Origin: Marinobacter excellens HL-55
GTDB taxonomy: Bacteria > Pseudomonadota > Gammaproteobacteria > Pseudomonadales > Oleiphilaceae
Reading direction: 5' to 3'
NCBI GenBank assembly: GCA_001314845.1
Contig: LJZQ01000017.1
Location: 16,054 to 80,053 of the forward strand
DNA length: 64,000 bases
The position numbers were made by a program, and so were the translations under genes. Numbering within the stretch: the first letter of the stretch is position 1; each line of letters begins with the position of its first letter. The notes under the pieces were generated by a model. It searched no databases. It saw only the letters and a list, made by a program, of their open reading frames with translations, and was not told the origin of the DNA. Below, piece after piece: positions 32,907 to 42,450 of this stretch.

Positions 32907-35348
32907 ATGGTTTCCAGGAAAAAACAAGGACGGGACCCTCACGCCGACCGCGAGGCCCAGAAATATGACAATCCCATCCAGAGTCGGGAATTTATTCTCA
33001 ATCACCTGAAAGAGCGGGGGGCGCCTGCTACTCACGAGACACTGTGCCAGGAGCTGGGGCAGGAATCTGAGGAAGGCATCGAGGCCCTGCGCCGTCGTCT
33101 GATTGCGATGTGCCGCGACGGACAACTGATCTGCAATCGTCGGGATGCATTCCTGCCGTTGGAAGAGGCAGATCTGGTCACGGGCAAGATTGTTGGGCAC
33201 CGGGATGGCTTCGGGTTTTTGATTCCCGATGACGGTGGCTCTGATCTGTTCCTGACGGCGCGCCAGATGCGGCAGGTGTTTCACGGCGACCGGGTAGCTG
33301 CCCGGGTTGACCGTGTGGATGATCGGGGTCGTCGTGAAGGTGTGATTGTCGAGGTACTGGAATACCGTACCCAGCAGACGGTCGGTCGGTTTTTTAAAGA
33401 AAGCGGTATCGCTTTCGTGGTGCCTGAGAATGCTCGCATCAACCACGAGATCCTGGTGCCGGACGAGCATGCCGGCAAAGCCGTGCACGGCCAGTATGTG
33501 GTTGTCGAGATCATGCGCCAGCCAACCGTTCGCACCCAGCCGACGGGCAAGATACTTGAGGTGCTCGGGGAGCACATGGCGCCTGGAATGGAAATCGACG
33601 TGGCGATCCGCGCCTATGATATCCCTCACAGTTGGCCACCTGCCGTGGGTGAGCAAACCGCAGGCATCGCGGATGAAGTAACCGAGAAAGACAAGGCTAA
33701 CCGGGTAGATATTCGCAATATGCGCCTGGTCACCATTGACGATGAAACGGCTCGGGACTTTGACGACGCGATATACTGCGAGCCGCGCCCCCGTGGCGGG
33801 TATCGCCTGGTGGTCGCCATTGCCGACGTATCCCATTACGTGCGTCCCGGTTCGCCGTTGGACGAAGAAGCGATCCAGCGGGGTAACTCGGTGTACTTCC
33901 CGGATCATGTGGTGCCCATGCTGCCGGAGAAACTCTCCAACGGCCTGTGCTCGCTGAATCCGGGCGTTGACCGGTTGTGTATGGTGGCAGACATGACCAT
34001 CAGCGCCGCTGGTAACATCAGTGGCTATACCTTCTATCAGGCGGTGATGCGCAGCCATGCGCGGCTGACCTATAACAAGGTCAGCGCCATGCTGGAGCAT
34101 CCTGATACCGAGCAGGGGTACAAGCTGAGTGCTCATTACGCCGATTTGCTGCCGCACCTGCATAACCTCTATGAGCTCTACAAGCTGCTTCGTCGTGCCC
34201 GTACCGAACGGGGCGCCATCGATTTTGAAACCACGGAAACCAAGATCGTCTTTGACGCCGAGCGCAAGATTGAAGAAATCGTGCCGGTGCATCGTAATGA
34301 CGCTCACAAGATTGTCGAAGAGTGCATGTTGTGCGCCAACGTGGCCACGGCCCGATTCCTCAGAAAACACGAGGTGCCCTCGCTGTATCGGGTGCACGAT
34401 GGACCATCTGAGGAGCGCCTGACCAATTTAAGGCTTTTCCTCGGTGAGCTGGGGCTTCAGTTGGGTGGTGGTGACAAGCCAACATCGGCCGATTACCAGC
34501 AGCTTCTGGCCCAGGTCGCCGACCGCGCAGACGCCAATGTTATTCAGATGGTGATGCTGCGTTCGCTGAGTCAGGCGGTGTACAGCCCGGAAGAGGGTGG
34601 TCACTTTGGTCTTGGCTTTGCCAGCTATGCTCACTTCACCTCGCCGATCCGGCGCTATCCGGATCTGATTGTGCACCGGGGCATTAAATCCCGGATTCAT
34701 AATCCGGATGTACAGAAGGATGTGGTCTCGCCCAAGGTGTCTGATTCGGAGCTGGCGGTTTATCCCTACGATTTCGCCAAGGTGAAGCAGCTGGGTGAGC
34801 ACTGTTCGATGACCGAGCGGCGCGCCGACGATGCCACGCGCGATGTAATGGCGTGGCTCAAGTGTGAATTCCTTCGGGATCACGTGGGTGAAGAGCACGA
34901 CGGTGTTATTGCCGCGGTGACACCTTTCGGTTTCTTTGTCGAGCTGTCAGAAATCTACATCGAAGGCCTTGTGCACGTGTCGACTCTGAGTGGTGATTAC
35001 TTCCACCACGATTCGGCCAAGCATCGGATGATTGGTGAGCGCACAGCGGTGAGCTTCCGGCTGGGTGATGAAGTGCGTGTGCGGGTTGTTCGAGTGGGTA
35101 TGGAAGACCGGAAGATTGACCTGGAGCTGGTCAGCACACCGAAAAAGCGCACCGAAGATCGCGATGCCTTGGACCTTTCCAAGCGCGAAACCCGTAATAA
35201 GGGTGACCGCGCAGGCAAGGGTGGCAAGCGAGGCAAATCCGGAAGCGCCAAAGACAGGCTGGCGTCAGAAGCCGCCAGAGAGGCGTCCCGGAGTGTCGGT
35301 AAAGGTAAGCCGTCTGCCTCGGGCAGAAAGCGCAAAAGCCGATCGTGA
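32907..35348 (+). CDS. rnr: Ribonuclease R
   Basis: 813-residue 3'-5' exoribonuclease that degrades structured RNA, the same length as E. coli RNase R. In order it has an N-terminal helix-turn-helix region, two cold-shock-type domains (KIVGHRDGFGFLIPDDGG), the RNB catalytic domain with DDETARDFDDAI carrying the metal-binding aspartates, an S1 domain (GVIAAVTPFGFFVELSEI) and a Lys/Arg-rich tail. ATG 32907 with AAGGA just upstream is chosen over GTG 32832. rlmB follows after 25 nt, the usual operon. The whole-length antisense frame is a shadow. Confidence 0.96.
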   Translation: MVSRKKQGRDPHADREAQKYDNPIQSREFILNHLKERGAPATHETLCQELGQESEEGIEALRRRLIAMCRDGQLICNRRDAFLPLEEADLVTGKIVGHRDGFGFLIPDDGGSDLFLTARQMRQVFHGDRVAARVDRVDDRGRREGVIVEVLEYRTQQTVGRFFKESGIAFVVPENARINHEILVPDEHAGKAVHGQYVVVEIMRQPTVRTQPTGKILEVLGEHMAPGMEIDVAIRAYDIPHSWPPAVGEQTAGIADEVTEKDKANRVDIRNMRLVTIDDETARDFDDAIYCEPRPRGGYRLVVAIADVSHYVRPGSPLDEEAIQRGNSVYFPDHVVPMLPEKLSNGLCSLNPGVDRLCMVADMTISAAGNISGYTFYQAVMRSHARLTYNKVSAMLEHPDTEQGYKLSAHYADLLPHLHNLYELYKLLRRARTERGAIDFETTETKIVFDAERKIEEIVPVHRNDAHKIVEECMLCANVATARFLRKHEVPSLYRVHDGPSEERLTNLRLFLGELGLQLGGGDKPTSADYQQLLAQVADRADANVIQMVMLRSLSQAVYSPEEGGHFGLGFASYAHFTSPIRRYPDLIVHRGIKSRIHNPDVQKDVVSPKVSDSELAVYPYDFAKVKQLGEHCSMTERRADDATRDVMAWLKCEFLRDHVGEEHDGVIAAVTPFGFFVELSEIYIEGLVHVSTLSGDYFHHDSAKHRMIGERTAVSFRLGDEVRVRVVRVGMEDRKIDLELVSTPKKRTEDRDALDLSKRETRNKGDRAGKGGKRGKSGSAKDRLASEAAREASRSVGKGKPSASGRKRKSRS

Positions 35349-35373
35349 TCAGTTGCACAGGAAGTAAACGTTA

Positions 35374-36111
35374 GTGTCTCAGGAATATGTATTTGGCTGG
35401 CATGCCGTCGATGCAGTGCTCAAGCGAGAGCCGGAACGGCTGCAGCAGGTGTGGATTCAGACCGGCCGTCAGGATAAGCGGGTAAAGTCTGTTACCGATG
35501 CGCTCGACGGTCTGGGTGTGCACTGGAAGGTGGTGCATCGCAGAGAGCTGGATGAGCGGGTGGGTGGTGTTCATCAGGGTGTGGTGGCTGCGGTCAGCGA
35601 GAGCCGTGAATGGACCGAGGCGGATTTGATGACCCAGTTGGCGGCCAGCGATAAACCGCCTTTCCTGCTGGTGCTGGATGGTGTGACCGACCCTCATAAT
35701 CTGGGTGCTTGCATGCGCACGGCCGATGCCGTTGGAGTGCAGGCAGTGATTGTGCCGAAAGACAAGTCGGCGTCGCTGACGCCCGTCGCCAGAAAAGTAG
35801 CCTGCGGCGCGGCAGAGACGGTGCCTTTTGTCAGGGTAACCAATCTGGCCCGGTTTCTACGCGAACTGAAAGATCAGGGTGTCTGGCTGATTGGTACGGC
35901 CGGTGAGTCTGATGCCACGCTCTACCAGGCCGATTTCAAGGGTCCTGTGGCCCTGGTGATGGGCGCAGAGGGCAAGGGTATGCGTCGGCTGACGCGTGAG
36001 CACTGCGATCAGCTGATTAACATTCCCATGCTTGGGCACGTCGACAGTTTGAATGTGTCGGTGGCGACTGGCGTCTGCCTTTACGAGGCCTTGCGCCAGC
36101 GGCTCGGTTAA
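35374..36111 (+). CDS. rlmB: 23S rRNA Gm2251 2'-O-methyltransferase RlmB
   Basis: 245-residue SpoU-family knot methyltransferase that methylates G2251 in the 23S rRNA P-loop. The N-terminal substrate-binding domain is followed by the three SpoU motifs: DPHNLGACMRTADAVGV, LVMGAEGKGMRRLTREHCD and IPMLGHVDSLNVSVATGVCLYE. GTG start with AGGAAG about 9 nt upstream. It is probably cotranscribed with rnr. Confidence 0.95.
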   Translation: MSQEYVFGWHAVDAVLKREPERLQQVWIQTGRQDKRVKSVTDALDGLGVHWKVVHRRELDERVGGVHQGVVAAVSESREWTEADLMTQLAASDKPPFLLVLDGVTDPHNLGACMRTADAVGVQAVIVPKDKSASLTPVARKVACGAAETVPFVRVTNLARFLRELKDQGVWLIGTAGESDATLYQADFKGPVALVMGAEGKGMRRLTREHCDQLINIPMLGHVDSLNVSVATGVCLYEALRQRLG

Positions 36112-36114
36112 GCC

Positions 36115-36143
36115 TTGCACAACCTCCCCTATGGGCATAGAAT
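36115..36143 (+). promoter_or_regulatory. Promoter of the rpsF-rpsR-rplI operon
   Basis: TTGCAC (36115-36120) and TAGAAT (36138-36143) are separated by exactly 17 bases, directly after the rlmB stop. This would give a leader of about 200 nt before rpsF, as expected for a ribosomal-protein operon. Confidence 0.65.
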
Positions 36144-36148
36144 ACGTG

Positions 36149-36173
36149 ACCCCTTTCCCAAGGGGTGGTTTTG
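36149..36173 (+). terminator. Possible terminator of rnr-rlmB
   Basis: ACCCCTT/AAGGGGT stem with a four-base loop followed by GGTTTTG. The T run is short. The hairpin would also sit at the very 5' end of the rpsF transcript. Confidence 0.4.
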
Positions 36174-36351
36174 TATTGCCTGAAGTCGGGCCTGCAGGAT
36201 CTCGCTTTTGGTCGGGCCTTCTCTTGTAAGGCCTTGCCGGTAAACCAAAAGAAGCCGGCAGCTTTGCTGTCACCTCCTTGCTTTCATGCTCGGGAACGGG
36301 GCTTACCGCGCCCGCCGCAGAAGGAAGCTGTTTAAACCGTAGGGAGAACTC
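36174..36351 (+). promoter_or_regulatory. rpsF mRNA leader, possibly S6:S18-responsive
   Basis: The untranslated leader contains several G+C-rich inverted segments and, just before the ribosome-binding site, AAACCGTAGGGAG. In many bacteria the rpsF leader binds the S6:S18 complex through a conserved CCG-containing hairpin. The location fits, but I could not confirm the fold by eye. Confidence 0.3.
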
Positions 36352-36768
36352 ATGCGTCACTACGAAATCGTATTTATGGTACATCCAGATCAGAGCGAGC
36401 AGGTGCCCGCGATGATCGAGCGTTATACCGGCGTCATCACTGAAGATGGCGGCAAGGTACATCGCCTGGAAGATTGGGGCCGTCGTCACCTGGCTTATCC
36501 GATCAACAAGATTCACAAAGCTCACTACGTGCTGATGAACGCTGAATGTTCACAAGCCGCTATGGACGAGCTGACTCATAACTTCCGGTTCAACGATGCC
36601 ATCATCCGCGAACTGATTCTGCGTCGTGACGGGGCTGTTACTGACATGTCTCCGATGAAGGCCGCCGAGTCCCGTGAGGACCGTCGTTCTGGCGGAGATG
36701 ATCGTCCACGTCGTTCAGCTGAGTCTGATCATCGTCAGAACGACGATTCCCAGGACGAAGAAGAGTAA
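36352..36768 (+). CDS. rpsF: 30S ribosomal protein S6
   Basis: 138-residue S6, which binds S18 in the platform of the small subunit. The start [25 protein letters not shown] and the stretch [29 protein letters not shown] are diagnostic. The C-terminal 35 residues are charged and end in DSQDEEE, a tail that RimK could extend with glutamates. SD GGGAG at 36343-36347. Confidence 0.98.
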   Translation: MRHYEIVFMVHPDQSEQVPAMIERYTGVITEDGGKVHRLEDWGRRHLAYPINKIHKAHYVLMNAECSQAAMDELTHNFRFNDAIIRELILRRDGAVTDMSPMKAAESREDRRSGGDDRPRRSAESDHRQNDDSQDEEE

Positions 36769-36792
36769 TTTACCGGAGTTAGGAGTTACGTT

Positions 36793-37023
36793 ATGGCTCG
36801 TTTTTTCAGACGTCGTAAGTTCTGCCGCTTCACGGCAGAAGGTGTTAAAGAGATCGATTACAAGGATCTGGACACCCTGAAAGGCTACATCACTGAAACC
36901 GGCAAAATCGTGCCCAGCCGTATTACCGGCACCAAAGCACGTTATCAGCGTCAGCTGGCTACCGCTATCAAGCGCGCCCGCTACCTGGCACTACTGCCGT
37001 ATACGGATAGCCACGATCAATAA
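36793..37023 (+). CDS. rpsR: 30S ribosomal protein S18
   Basis: 76-residue S18, partner of S6. It has the family's RRRKFCRF start, [48 protein letters not shown] core and normal length. It sits between rpsF and a membrane-protein gene in the S6 operon. Confidence 0.98.
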   Translation: MARFFRRRKFCRFTAEGVKEIDYKDLDTLKGYITETGKIVPSRITGTKARYQRQLATAIKRARYLALLPYTDSHDQ

Positions 37024-37048
37024 GCACAGATAGACAGGACCCGGGACC

Positions 37049-37915
37049 ATGCGTGCACTGGCACAATTTGTAATGCGCGGTCCCCTGCAGGCCGGCGGGG
37101 TAGCGGCAGTCACGACTGCGGTACCTTTGCTGTTCTGGGTTGGCGCAGCAGTTATCGGCCTGGTTATTTTGAGACTGGGCATCCGGCAGGGCCTGAATAT
37201 AGGCGTGTGGGCATTAATGCCCGCGTTGGGTTGGGCCGTTTACGGTCAGGATCCGACGTCGCTGGTGGTGTTGCTGCAGGTGATGCTGATGGCATCCATT
37301 CTCAGAACATCTTTCGCCTGGGAAAGAGCGCTGTTATCCGGTGCCTTTCTGGCCATACTGACCGGGCTGATGCTGCCTGTGATGTATCCGGCACTTCTGG
37401 ACGAACTGGTTCAGGCGGGTGTCGGGTTTTACGAGCAATACAACGCCGAAGTGGCCCGGACATTGGGCAGCGAACTTGAGCTGATCATCCGGGACACCAT
37501 GAACGCCAGTATGGCGGGCACCTACTTCGCCACTGCCGTCGGTATGACGATGCTGGCGAGGGCATGGCAGGCGGGGCTTTATAACCCCGGTGGATTCCGT
37601 AAGGAATTTCATGCCCTGAGGTTGTCGCCAGCGATTGCGGTTGTGTGTGCGGTCACCATGGTGATTGGCCCGGTTCTGGGGCTTAATTCCATGCTTCTGG
37701 CCTGGGCAGCGGGAACCCCGCTGTTCATAGCAGGATTGGCGATTGTGCACGGTGTGGTTGGTCGTAAGCAGTTGAGTGGTAACTGGCTGGCAATGTTTTA
37801 TGTTGCGCTGGTGCTACTGGGCCCAAGTCTGATGTTGCTGATATTGGTTCTGGCTTTTGTGGATAGCTGGCTGGACATCCGGGGGCGCATAAAACCCGCC
37901 GGGCCAGCTGAATAA
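37049..37915 (+). CDS. DUF2232-like polytopic membrane protein
   Basis: 288-residue protein with about seven or eight hydrophobic segments and no catalytic motif I can name. Pseudomonads carry a similar unstudied membrane protein in the same place, between rpsR and rplI. That conserved position is the main clue and suggests a link to growth or envelope rather than to ribosome structure. It lies 25 nt after rpsR and 20 nt before rplI, so it is in the same transcript. Confidence 0.85.
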   Translation: MRALAQFVMRGPLQAGGVAAVTTAVPLLFWVGAAVIGLVILRLGIRQGLNIGVWALMPALGWAVYGQDPTSLVVLLQVMLMASILRTSFAWERALLSGAFLAILTGLMLPVMYPALLDELVQAGVGFYEQYNAEVARTLGSELELIIRDTMNASMAGTYFATAVGMTMLARAWQAGLYNPGGFRKEFHALRLSPAIAVVCAVTMVIGPVLGLNSMLLAWAAGTPLFIAGLAIVHGVVGRKQLSGNWLAMFYVALVLLGPSLMLLILVLAFVDSWLDIRGRIKPAGPAE

Positions 37916-37935
37916 AGCACGAAGAGGTTAACGAG

Positions 37936-38382
37936 ATGGAAGTTATTCTGCTCGAGAAAGTAGCAAACCTTGGCTCACTGGGCGACAAGGTAAAGGTTAA
38001 GGCCGGTTACGGTCGTAATTTCCTGCTGCCGTACGGCAAAGCTGTTCCTGCCACGGCCGCAAACGTACAGGCGTTTGAAGAGCGTCGCGCTGAACTGGAA
38101 AAGGCTGCCGCTGAGAAGCTGGCAACTGCCCAGGCTCGCGCCGAGGCTCTGGAAGGTGCTTCCTTCACCATCACCTCCAAGGCTGGTGAAGAAGGCAAGC
38201 TGTTCGGTTCTATCGGTGTTCGTGACGTTGCAGAAGTTATTTCTGCTGGCGGCACTGAAGTCGAGAAGAGCGAAGTTCGTCTGCCGGAAGGCCCGCTGCG
38301 GGTTACTGGTGAGTACGAAATCGAACTGCAGCTGCACACCGACGTTGAAGTGACCATCAAGCTGGCGGTAGTTGCCGAGTAA
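37936..38382 (+). CDS. rplI: 50S ribosomal protein L9
   Basis: 148-residue L9 with the typical opening [36 protein letters not shown], the long connecting helix rich in Ala, Glu and Arg, and the C-terminal RNA-binding domain ([12 protein letters not shown]). The length is normal. SD GAGG at 37923-37926. Confidence 0.98.
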   Translation: MEVILLEKVANLGSLGDKVKVKAGYGRNFLLPYGKAVPATAANVQAFEERRAELEKAAAEKLATAQARAEALEGASFTITSKAGEEGKLFGSIGVRDVAEVISAGGTEVEKSEVRLPEGPLRVTGEYEIELQLHTDVEVTIKLAVVAE

Positions 38383-38443
38383 TCGGTTGCCCTGGTTTGT
38401 TGATCACATAGAGTGTTAAAGCCCCAGGTTTTAGCATTCTGAA

Positions 38444-38482
38444 ACGGGCCCGAGCCGGAAACGGTTTCGGGCCCGTTGCTTT
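38444..38482 (+). terminator. Terminator-like hairpin after rplI
   Basis: ACGGGCCCGA/TCGGGCCCGT, a perfect 10-bp stem, followed by TGCTTTCT. The T tract is poor but the position, between rplI and dnaB, is right for the end of the S6 operon. Confidence 0.6.
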
Positions 38483-38531
38483 CTGGTATTCTTGTCCTCC
38501 TGTTTAACCATTTCATACTTGTCTGGTGTTT

Positions 38532-39938
38532 ATGGCGAACCCCACGTTCAAATCTGCGTCAATTGATCCGGAAACCAGTCGCATCAAGGTGCCTCCCCAT
38601 TCTGTGGAAGCGGAGCAGGCAGTGCTGGGCGGCTTGATGCTGGACAACCGGCGGTTTGATGAGATCTCCGAAATCATATCTGCGGTGGATTTCTACCGTC
38701 AGGATCACAAACTGATTTACGGAGCGGTGGAACGTCTGGCCAGCGAGAGTGAGCCGCTGGACGTGGTCACACTGGCTGAGTTCCTGGAGCGTGCCGGTGA
38801 TATTGAAGATGCCGGTGGCCTGTCGTATCTGGCCGAGCTGGCCGAAAAAACCCCGGGCGCCTCGAACATCAAGGCCTATGCAGAGATCGTCAAAGAGCGG
38901 TCGATTCTGCGCCAGCTGTTGGTTGTTTCGGGTTCTATTTCGGATTCTGCATTTAATCCCCAGGGCCGTAAAAGCGCAGAAATTCTGGACGAAGCAGAGC
39001 GCAGCGTTTTCCAGATTGCTGAATCCCGTAATAAAGAAGGTTCCGGGCCCAAGGCAATTAACCCGATTCTGGCTACCGCGTTAAGTCGTATCGAGGAGTT
39101 GTTTGAATCTGGCGAGCAGACCACGGGCCTGACCACAGGCTTTAGAGATCTCGATCAGCAGACGTCCGGCATGCAGCCGGCGGATTTGATTATCGTGGCA
39201 GGGCGGCCCTCGATGGGTAAGACCACCTTTGCTATGAACATTGTTGAAAACGCGCTGATCAGTACCAGCACGCCGATCCTGGTGTTCAGTATGGAAATGC
39301 CTGCAGACGCGCTGGCCATGCGTATGCTGTCTTCGCTGGGCCGGATCGACCAGACCAAAGTGCGCAGCGGTAAGCTGGATGAAGACGATTGGCCCCGCCT
39401 GACGTCTGCCGTCAGCCTACTCAAAGACAAGCCGCTATACATTGACGATACCCCCGGCCTGAGCCCGACTGAAATGCGCTCGCGGGCGCGGCGGATTGCC
39501 CGGGAAAATGACGGCAAGATCGGCCTGATCATGGTCGACTATCTGCAGCTGATGCGGGTGCCGGGCAACTCCGAAGGGCGTACGGCAGAGATTTCCGAGA
39601 TTTCCCGTTCCCTCAAAGGCATAGCAAAAGAATTGAGCTGCCCGGTGGTTGCGCTCTCGCAGCTTAACCGGAGTTTGGAGCAGCGGCCCAACAAGCGCCC
39701 AATCAACTCGGATCTCCGGGAATCTGGCGCGATCGAGCAGGATGCAGACGTCATCATGTTTGTATACCGGGATGAGGTCTACAACGAAGACACGCAGGAC
39801 AAGGGCATTGCCGAGATCATTATCGGTAAGCAGCGGAACGGTCCTATCGGTACGATTCGACTGGCGTTTATCGGCAAATACACCAAGTTTGAAGACCTGG
39901 CGCACGGGGATTACGGAGACTACGGTGGGGATTATTAA
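38532..39938 (+). CDS. dnaB: Replicative DNA helicase DnaB
   Basis: 468-residue hexameric helicase that unwinds DNA 5'-3' ahead of the fork. The N-terminal DnaG-binding helical domain (PPHSVEAEQAVLGGLML) is followed by a RecA-like ATPase with Walker A GRPSMGKTT, Walker B IGLIMVDYLQLM and the arginine-finger region near QRNGPIGTIRL. No intein is present. ATG 38532 rather than GTG 38526. Its stop overlaps the alr ATG as TAATG, so the two are coupled. Confidence 0.97.
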   Translation: MANPTFKSASIDPETSRIKVPPHSVEAEQAVLGGLMLDNRRFDEISEIISAVDFYRQDHKLIYGAVERLASESEPLDVVTLAEFLERAGDIEDAGGLSYLAELAEKTPGASNIKAYAEIVKERSILRQLLVVSGSISDSAFNPQGRKSAEILDEAERSVFQIAESRNKEGSGPKAINPILATALSRIEELFESGEQTTGLTTGFRDLDQQTSGMQPADLIIVAGRPSMGKTTFAMNIVENALISTSTPILVFSMEMPADALAMRMLSSLGRIDQTKVRSGKLDEDDWPRLTSAVSLLKDKPLYIDDTPGLSPTEMRSRARRIARENDGKIGLIMVDYLQLMRVPGNSEGRTAEISEISRSLKGIAKELSCPVVALSQLNRSLEQRPNKRPINSDLRESGAIEQDADVIMFVYRDEVYNEDTQDKGIAEIIIGKQRNGPIGTIRLAFIGKYTKFEDLAHGDYGDYGGDY

Positions 39939-41011
39939 TGCCACGCAGCACTGTCGCCCGCATCGATCTTGACGCACTGAGGTTTAACTACCGACTAGCC
40001 AGCGAAAAGGCGGGTAATGCCCGGGCCATGGCCGTCATCAAAGCTGATGGTTACGGTCACGGTATCGCGAACATCGCCGGTGCGCTGGCGAAGGATGTCG
40101 GCAAATACGCCGTTGCCTGCATTGAAGAGGCTTTCGCGATTCGTGACAGTGGCTGCCGGCAGCCGGTGGTGTTGTTGCAGGGCGTACACGCGGCCACAGA
40201 CTTCAGTGACTGCGTAGCGAATGACTTTGAGCCAGCGCTGCATTGTCATCAGCAGCTACAGTGGCTTGCCGATGGGGCGGCCCCGAAGTTCTGGTTGAAG
40301 GTGAATACCGGGATGAATCGGTTGGGATTTCGCCCGGATGAACTACCGGGTGTGATTGCTGCTCTTGAAGACGCCGGCCAGAAAAGCCAGCTGATCGGTT
40401 TTGTCACTCATTTTGCCTGTGCCGATGACCCGGACAGCACCATGACCGCAGATCAGACCCGTTGTTTTGAGGCGGCAACGGCACTCTGGCCGGAGCTGAT
40501 GCGGAGTGTCGGTAATTCTGCCGCGCATTTTCGACCCGGTCAGCCGCTTTATGACTGGAGTCGCCCGGGAATTATGTTGTACGGAGCATCGCCCATGATC
40601 GGCAAGACTGGCCCGGAGCTGGGTTTGCGGCCGGTGATGACGCTGCAGGCGCCATTGATCAGTACCCGTACGGTGCAGGCCGGCGAGTCGATCGGTTATG
40701 GAGCCTCGTGGGTGGCTGATCAAGAAACCCGTATGGGTATGGTCGCCATTGGTTATGGCGACGGCTATCCTCGCCATGCCGGAACCGGCACACCCGCGGC
40801 AGTCGGTGGCAAGCGCATTCGCCTGTTGGGGCGCGTGTCGATGGATATGCTGGCAGTGGACCTGACAATGGTGCCAGAGGCTCGCGAAGGCGATCCGGTG
40901 GAGTTGTGGGGGGCGACCGTCAGTGTGGATGAAGTGGCCGCCTGTGCCGGCACCATCGGCTATGAGTTGCTGACAGGCGTCACCAGTCGGGTGCCCAGGG
41001 TCTGCGGTTAA
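39938..41011 (+). CDS. alr: Alanine racemase
   Basis: 357-residue PLP enzyme that interconverts L- and D-alanine for peptidoglycan. PLP Lys35 lies in MAVIKADGYGHG, and the second catalytic residue Tyr254 in SIGYGASWVADQ. Both domains are complete and the length matches E. coli Alr (359). The dnaB-alr pairing is common in gammaproteobacteria. Confidence 0.96.
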   Translation: MPRSTVARIDLDALRFNYRLASEKAGNARAMAVIKADGYGHGIANIAGALAKDVGKYAVACIEEAFAIRDSGCRQPVVLLQGVHAATDFSDCVANDFEPALHCHQQLQWLADGAAPKFWLKVNTGMNRLGFRPDELPGVIAALEDAGQKSQLIGFVTHFACADDPDSTMTADQTRCFEAATALWPELMRSVGNSAAHFRPGQPLYDWSRPGIMLYGASPMIGKTGPELGLRPVMTLQAPLISTRTVQAGESIGYGASWVADQETRMGMVAIGYGDGYPRHAGTGTPAAVGGKRIRLLGRVSMDMLAVDLTMVPEAREGDPVELWGATVSVDEVAACAGTIGYELLTGVTSRVPRVCG

Positions 41012-41041
41012 CGGCCAGACCCTTCACGGCTATGCCCGGTA

Positions 41042-41398
41042 TCAGGCGGTTTCGGGTTCATGAATGATTTCTTCAATAAAGTCGAGAATGGAGGCAAGGC
41101 TGCGGTCGTCCAGTTTTTTCAGCACCTTGTGAACGACCATTTTGCTGCCCTTAAGCATGCTGCTGATGCCCATTTTGGCCATGCCCATCATCATGCTACC
41201 GGCGTTTAGGCGACGCAAGGGCTCCAGAAAAAAGAAATCAAGGCCGTGTTCGGTCAGCTCAACGATCAGGTTGAAAAGTTTTTCGATGGTCTCTTTGTCA
41301 GCTTTACCGCGCTCTTTTAGCTCGCTGACTGTGTACAGGGCACGGGTGCGCAGTTCGTCAGGAATGGGCGCTACGATATGGCTTTGTTGTTTCAGCAT
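41042..41398 (-). CDS. Small conserved-looking protein of unknown function
   Basis: 118-residue protein I do not recognise. It is mostly helical with a Met/Gly-rich centre (NAGSMMMGMAKMGISSMLKGSKMVVHK), which may form an amphipathic or membrane-touching helix, and an acidic C-terminus. Start ATG at 41396-41398 with AGGAAC upstream on the minus strand. Coding is supported by clean codon use and a ribosome-binding site, not by homology. Confidence 0.65.
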   Translation of the reverse strand: MLKQQSHIVAPIPDELRTRALYTVSELKERGKADKETIEKLFNLIVELTEHGLDFFFLEPLRRLNAGSMMMGMAKMGISSMLKGSKMVVHKVLKKLDDRSLASILDFIEEIIHEPETA

Positions 41399-41554
41399 AG
41401 AGGTTCCTGTTGTTGTATGCTCGTCAGTGAGACTTCATTTAACACCGGCGTTTATGGCTGCATGATAGTGCAGCAAACCGGTTGCTCTGGCCATTGGCCC
41501 GACTTATCGGTGGCGCCCGTCACATCAGTGATATTCCGGAGGCAGTGATTCAAC

Positions 41555-42436
41555 GTGCATGTACTTGTTGTTCATGACTATGGCCCGCTGGGCAAGGTGC
41601 TACTGGACCGGTTGAGAAAAACTCACCTGCAGGTCAGTCCTTTGCTGATCAGCGATCCTGCCAGTGTTGATCTGCACGCCCTGGAAAGCTGGATTCCGGA
41701 CGACACCGACCTGATAGTCAATGCGCTCTGGCTGGTGGACCCGGAAAAGGCCGAGCAGGATCGCGAAGCAACTCATCAGGAGGCCTTCTCGTTGCCGCTG
41801 GCGCTGGCGGAATATGCCCGGGGTAAAAACATGGCGTTGCTTCAGTTGTCGTCCTGTTATGTGTTTGATGGCAGAAAACAGGCTGCTTACATTGCGTCTA
41901 ACCCGGGCCAGCCGATGAATGAGCTTGGCCGTTGGCAATGGGAATGCGAGCAGGCATTGCGAACCGTATTGCCGATGCATATTATTTTGCGGACGGGCTG
42001 GAGCCTTGCTCGTTTTGTCCAGAAAGTTCAGAAAAGTACTGTGGACAACGAAGGGTTGTTTTTGCCTGGGCGTTGCCAGGGCCAGCCGGTAGCGATGAAG
42101 GATCTGGCGCGCGTGATTGCCGCCATGGTGCTGCAACTGGACTGCGGCGCAGAAGTGTGGGGAACCTACCAGTACGCGGGCGCTGAGGAAATTAATCTGT
42201 ACGAGCTTGGCCTGGCGATTACCGGCATGCCCGGGATCCCGGAGGGAATCCGGATTGTGGATGAAGTGCCTGAGTGGGGGCATCTGGAACCGGTGAACAC
42301 CACGATGGTGTGCAGCAAGATCAAGAACACGTTTGGCATCAAACAGCTGCCCTGGCGAACCTGGCTGACAGACGAGGTGGCTTTGCTAAGAGGCGCGAAC
42401 GAGGTGGAGCAGGATAAAGAACCGGCGAGCTCCTGA
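41555..42436 (+). CDS. RmlD-like sugar-nucleotide reductase lacking the usual catalytic pair
   Basis: 293-residue Rossmann protein resembling dTDP-4-dehydrorhamnose reductase. It has VLVVHDYGPLGKVLLDRL at the N-terminus, the strand LLQLSSCYVFDGRKQ, and ILRTGWSLA at the position of RmlD's ILRTSWV. Where RmlD has the active-site Tyr-x3-Lys, this protein reads NELGRWQWECE, so Tyr and Lys are both replaced. It may bind a nucleotide without reducing a sugar, or use other residues. No rhamnose genes are nearby. GTG start, 156 nt from the divergent neighbour. Confidence 0.75.
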   Translation: MHVLVVHDYGPLGKVLLDRLRKTHLQVSPLLISDPASVDLHALESWIPDDTDLIVNALWLVDPEKAEQDREATHQEAFSLPLALAEYARGKNMALLQLSSCYVFDGRKQAAYIASNPGQPMNELGRWQWECEQALRTVLPMHIILRTGWSLARFVQKVQKSTVDNEGLFLPGRCQGQPVAMKDLARVIAAMVLQLDCGAEVWGTYQYAGAEEINLYELGLAITGMPGIPEGIRIVDEVPEWGHLEPVNTTMVCSKIKNTFGIKQLPWRTWLTDEVALLRGANEVEQDKEPASS

Positions 42437-42450
42437 GCCCGCCGCTATTA

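Noticed and set aside
32766..34397. 543-codon open frame on the minus strand inside rnr
   Set aside because: It mirrors RNase R codons, has no family resemblance, and rnr is complete with every catalytic motif.
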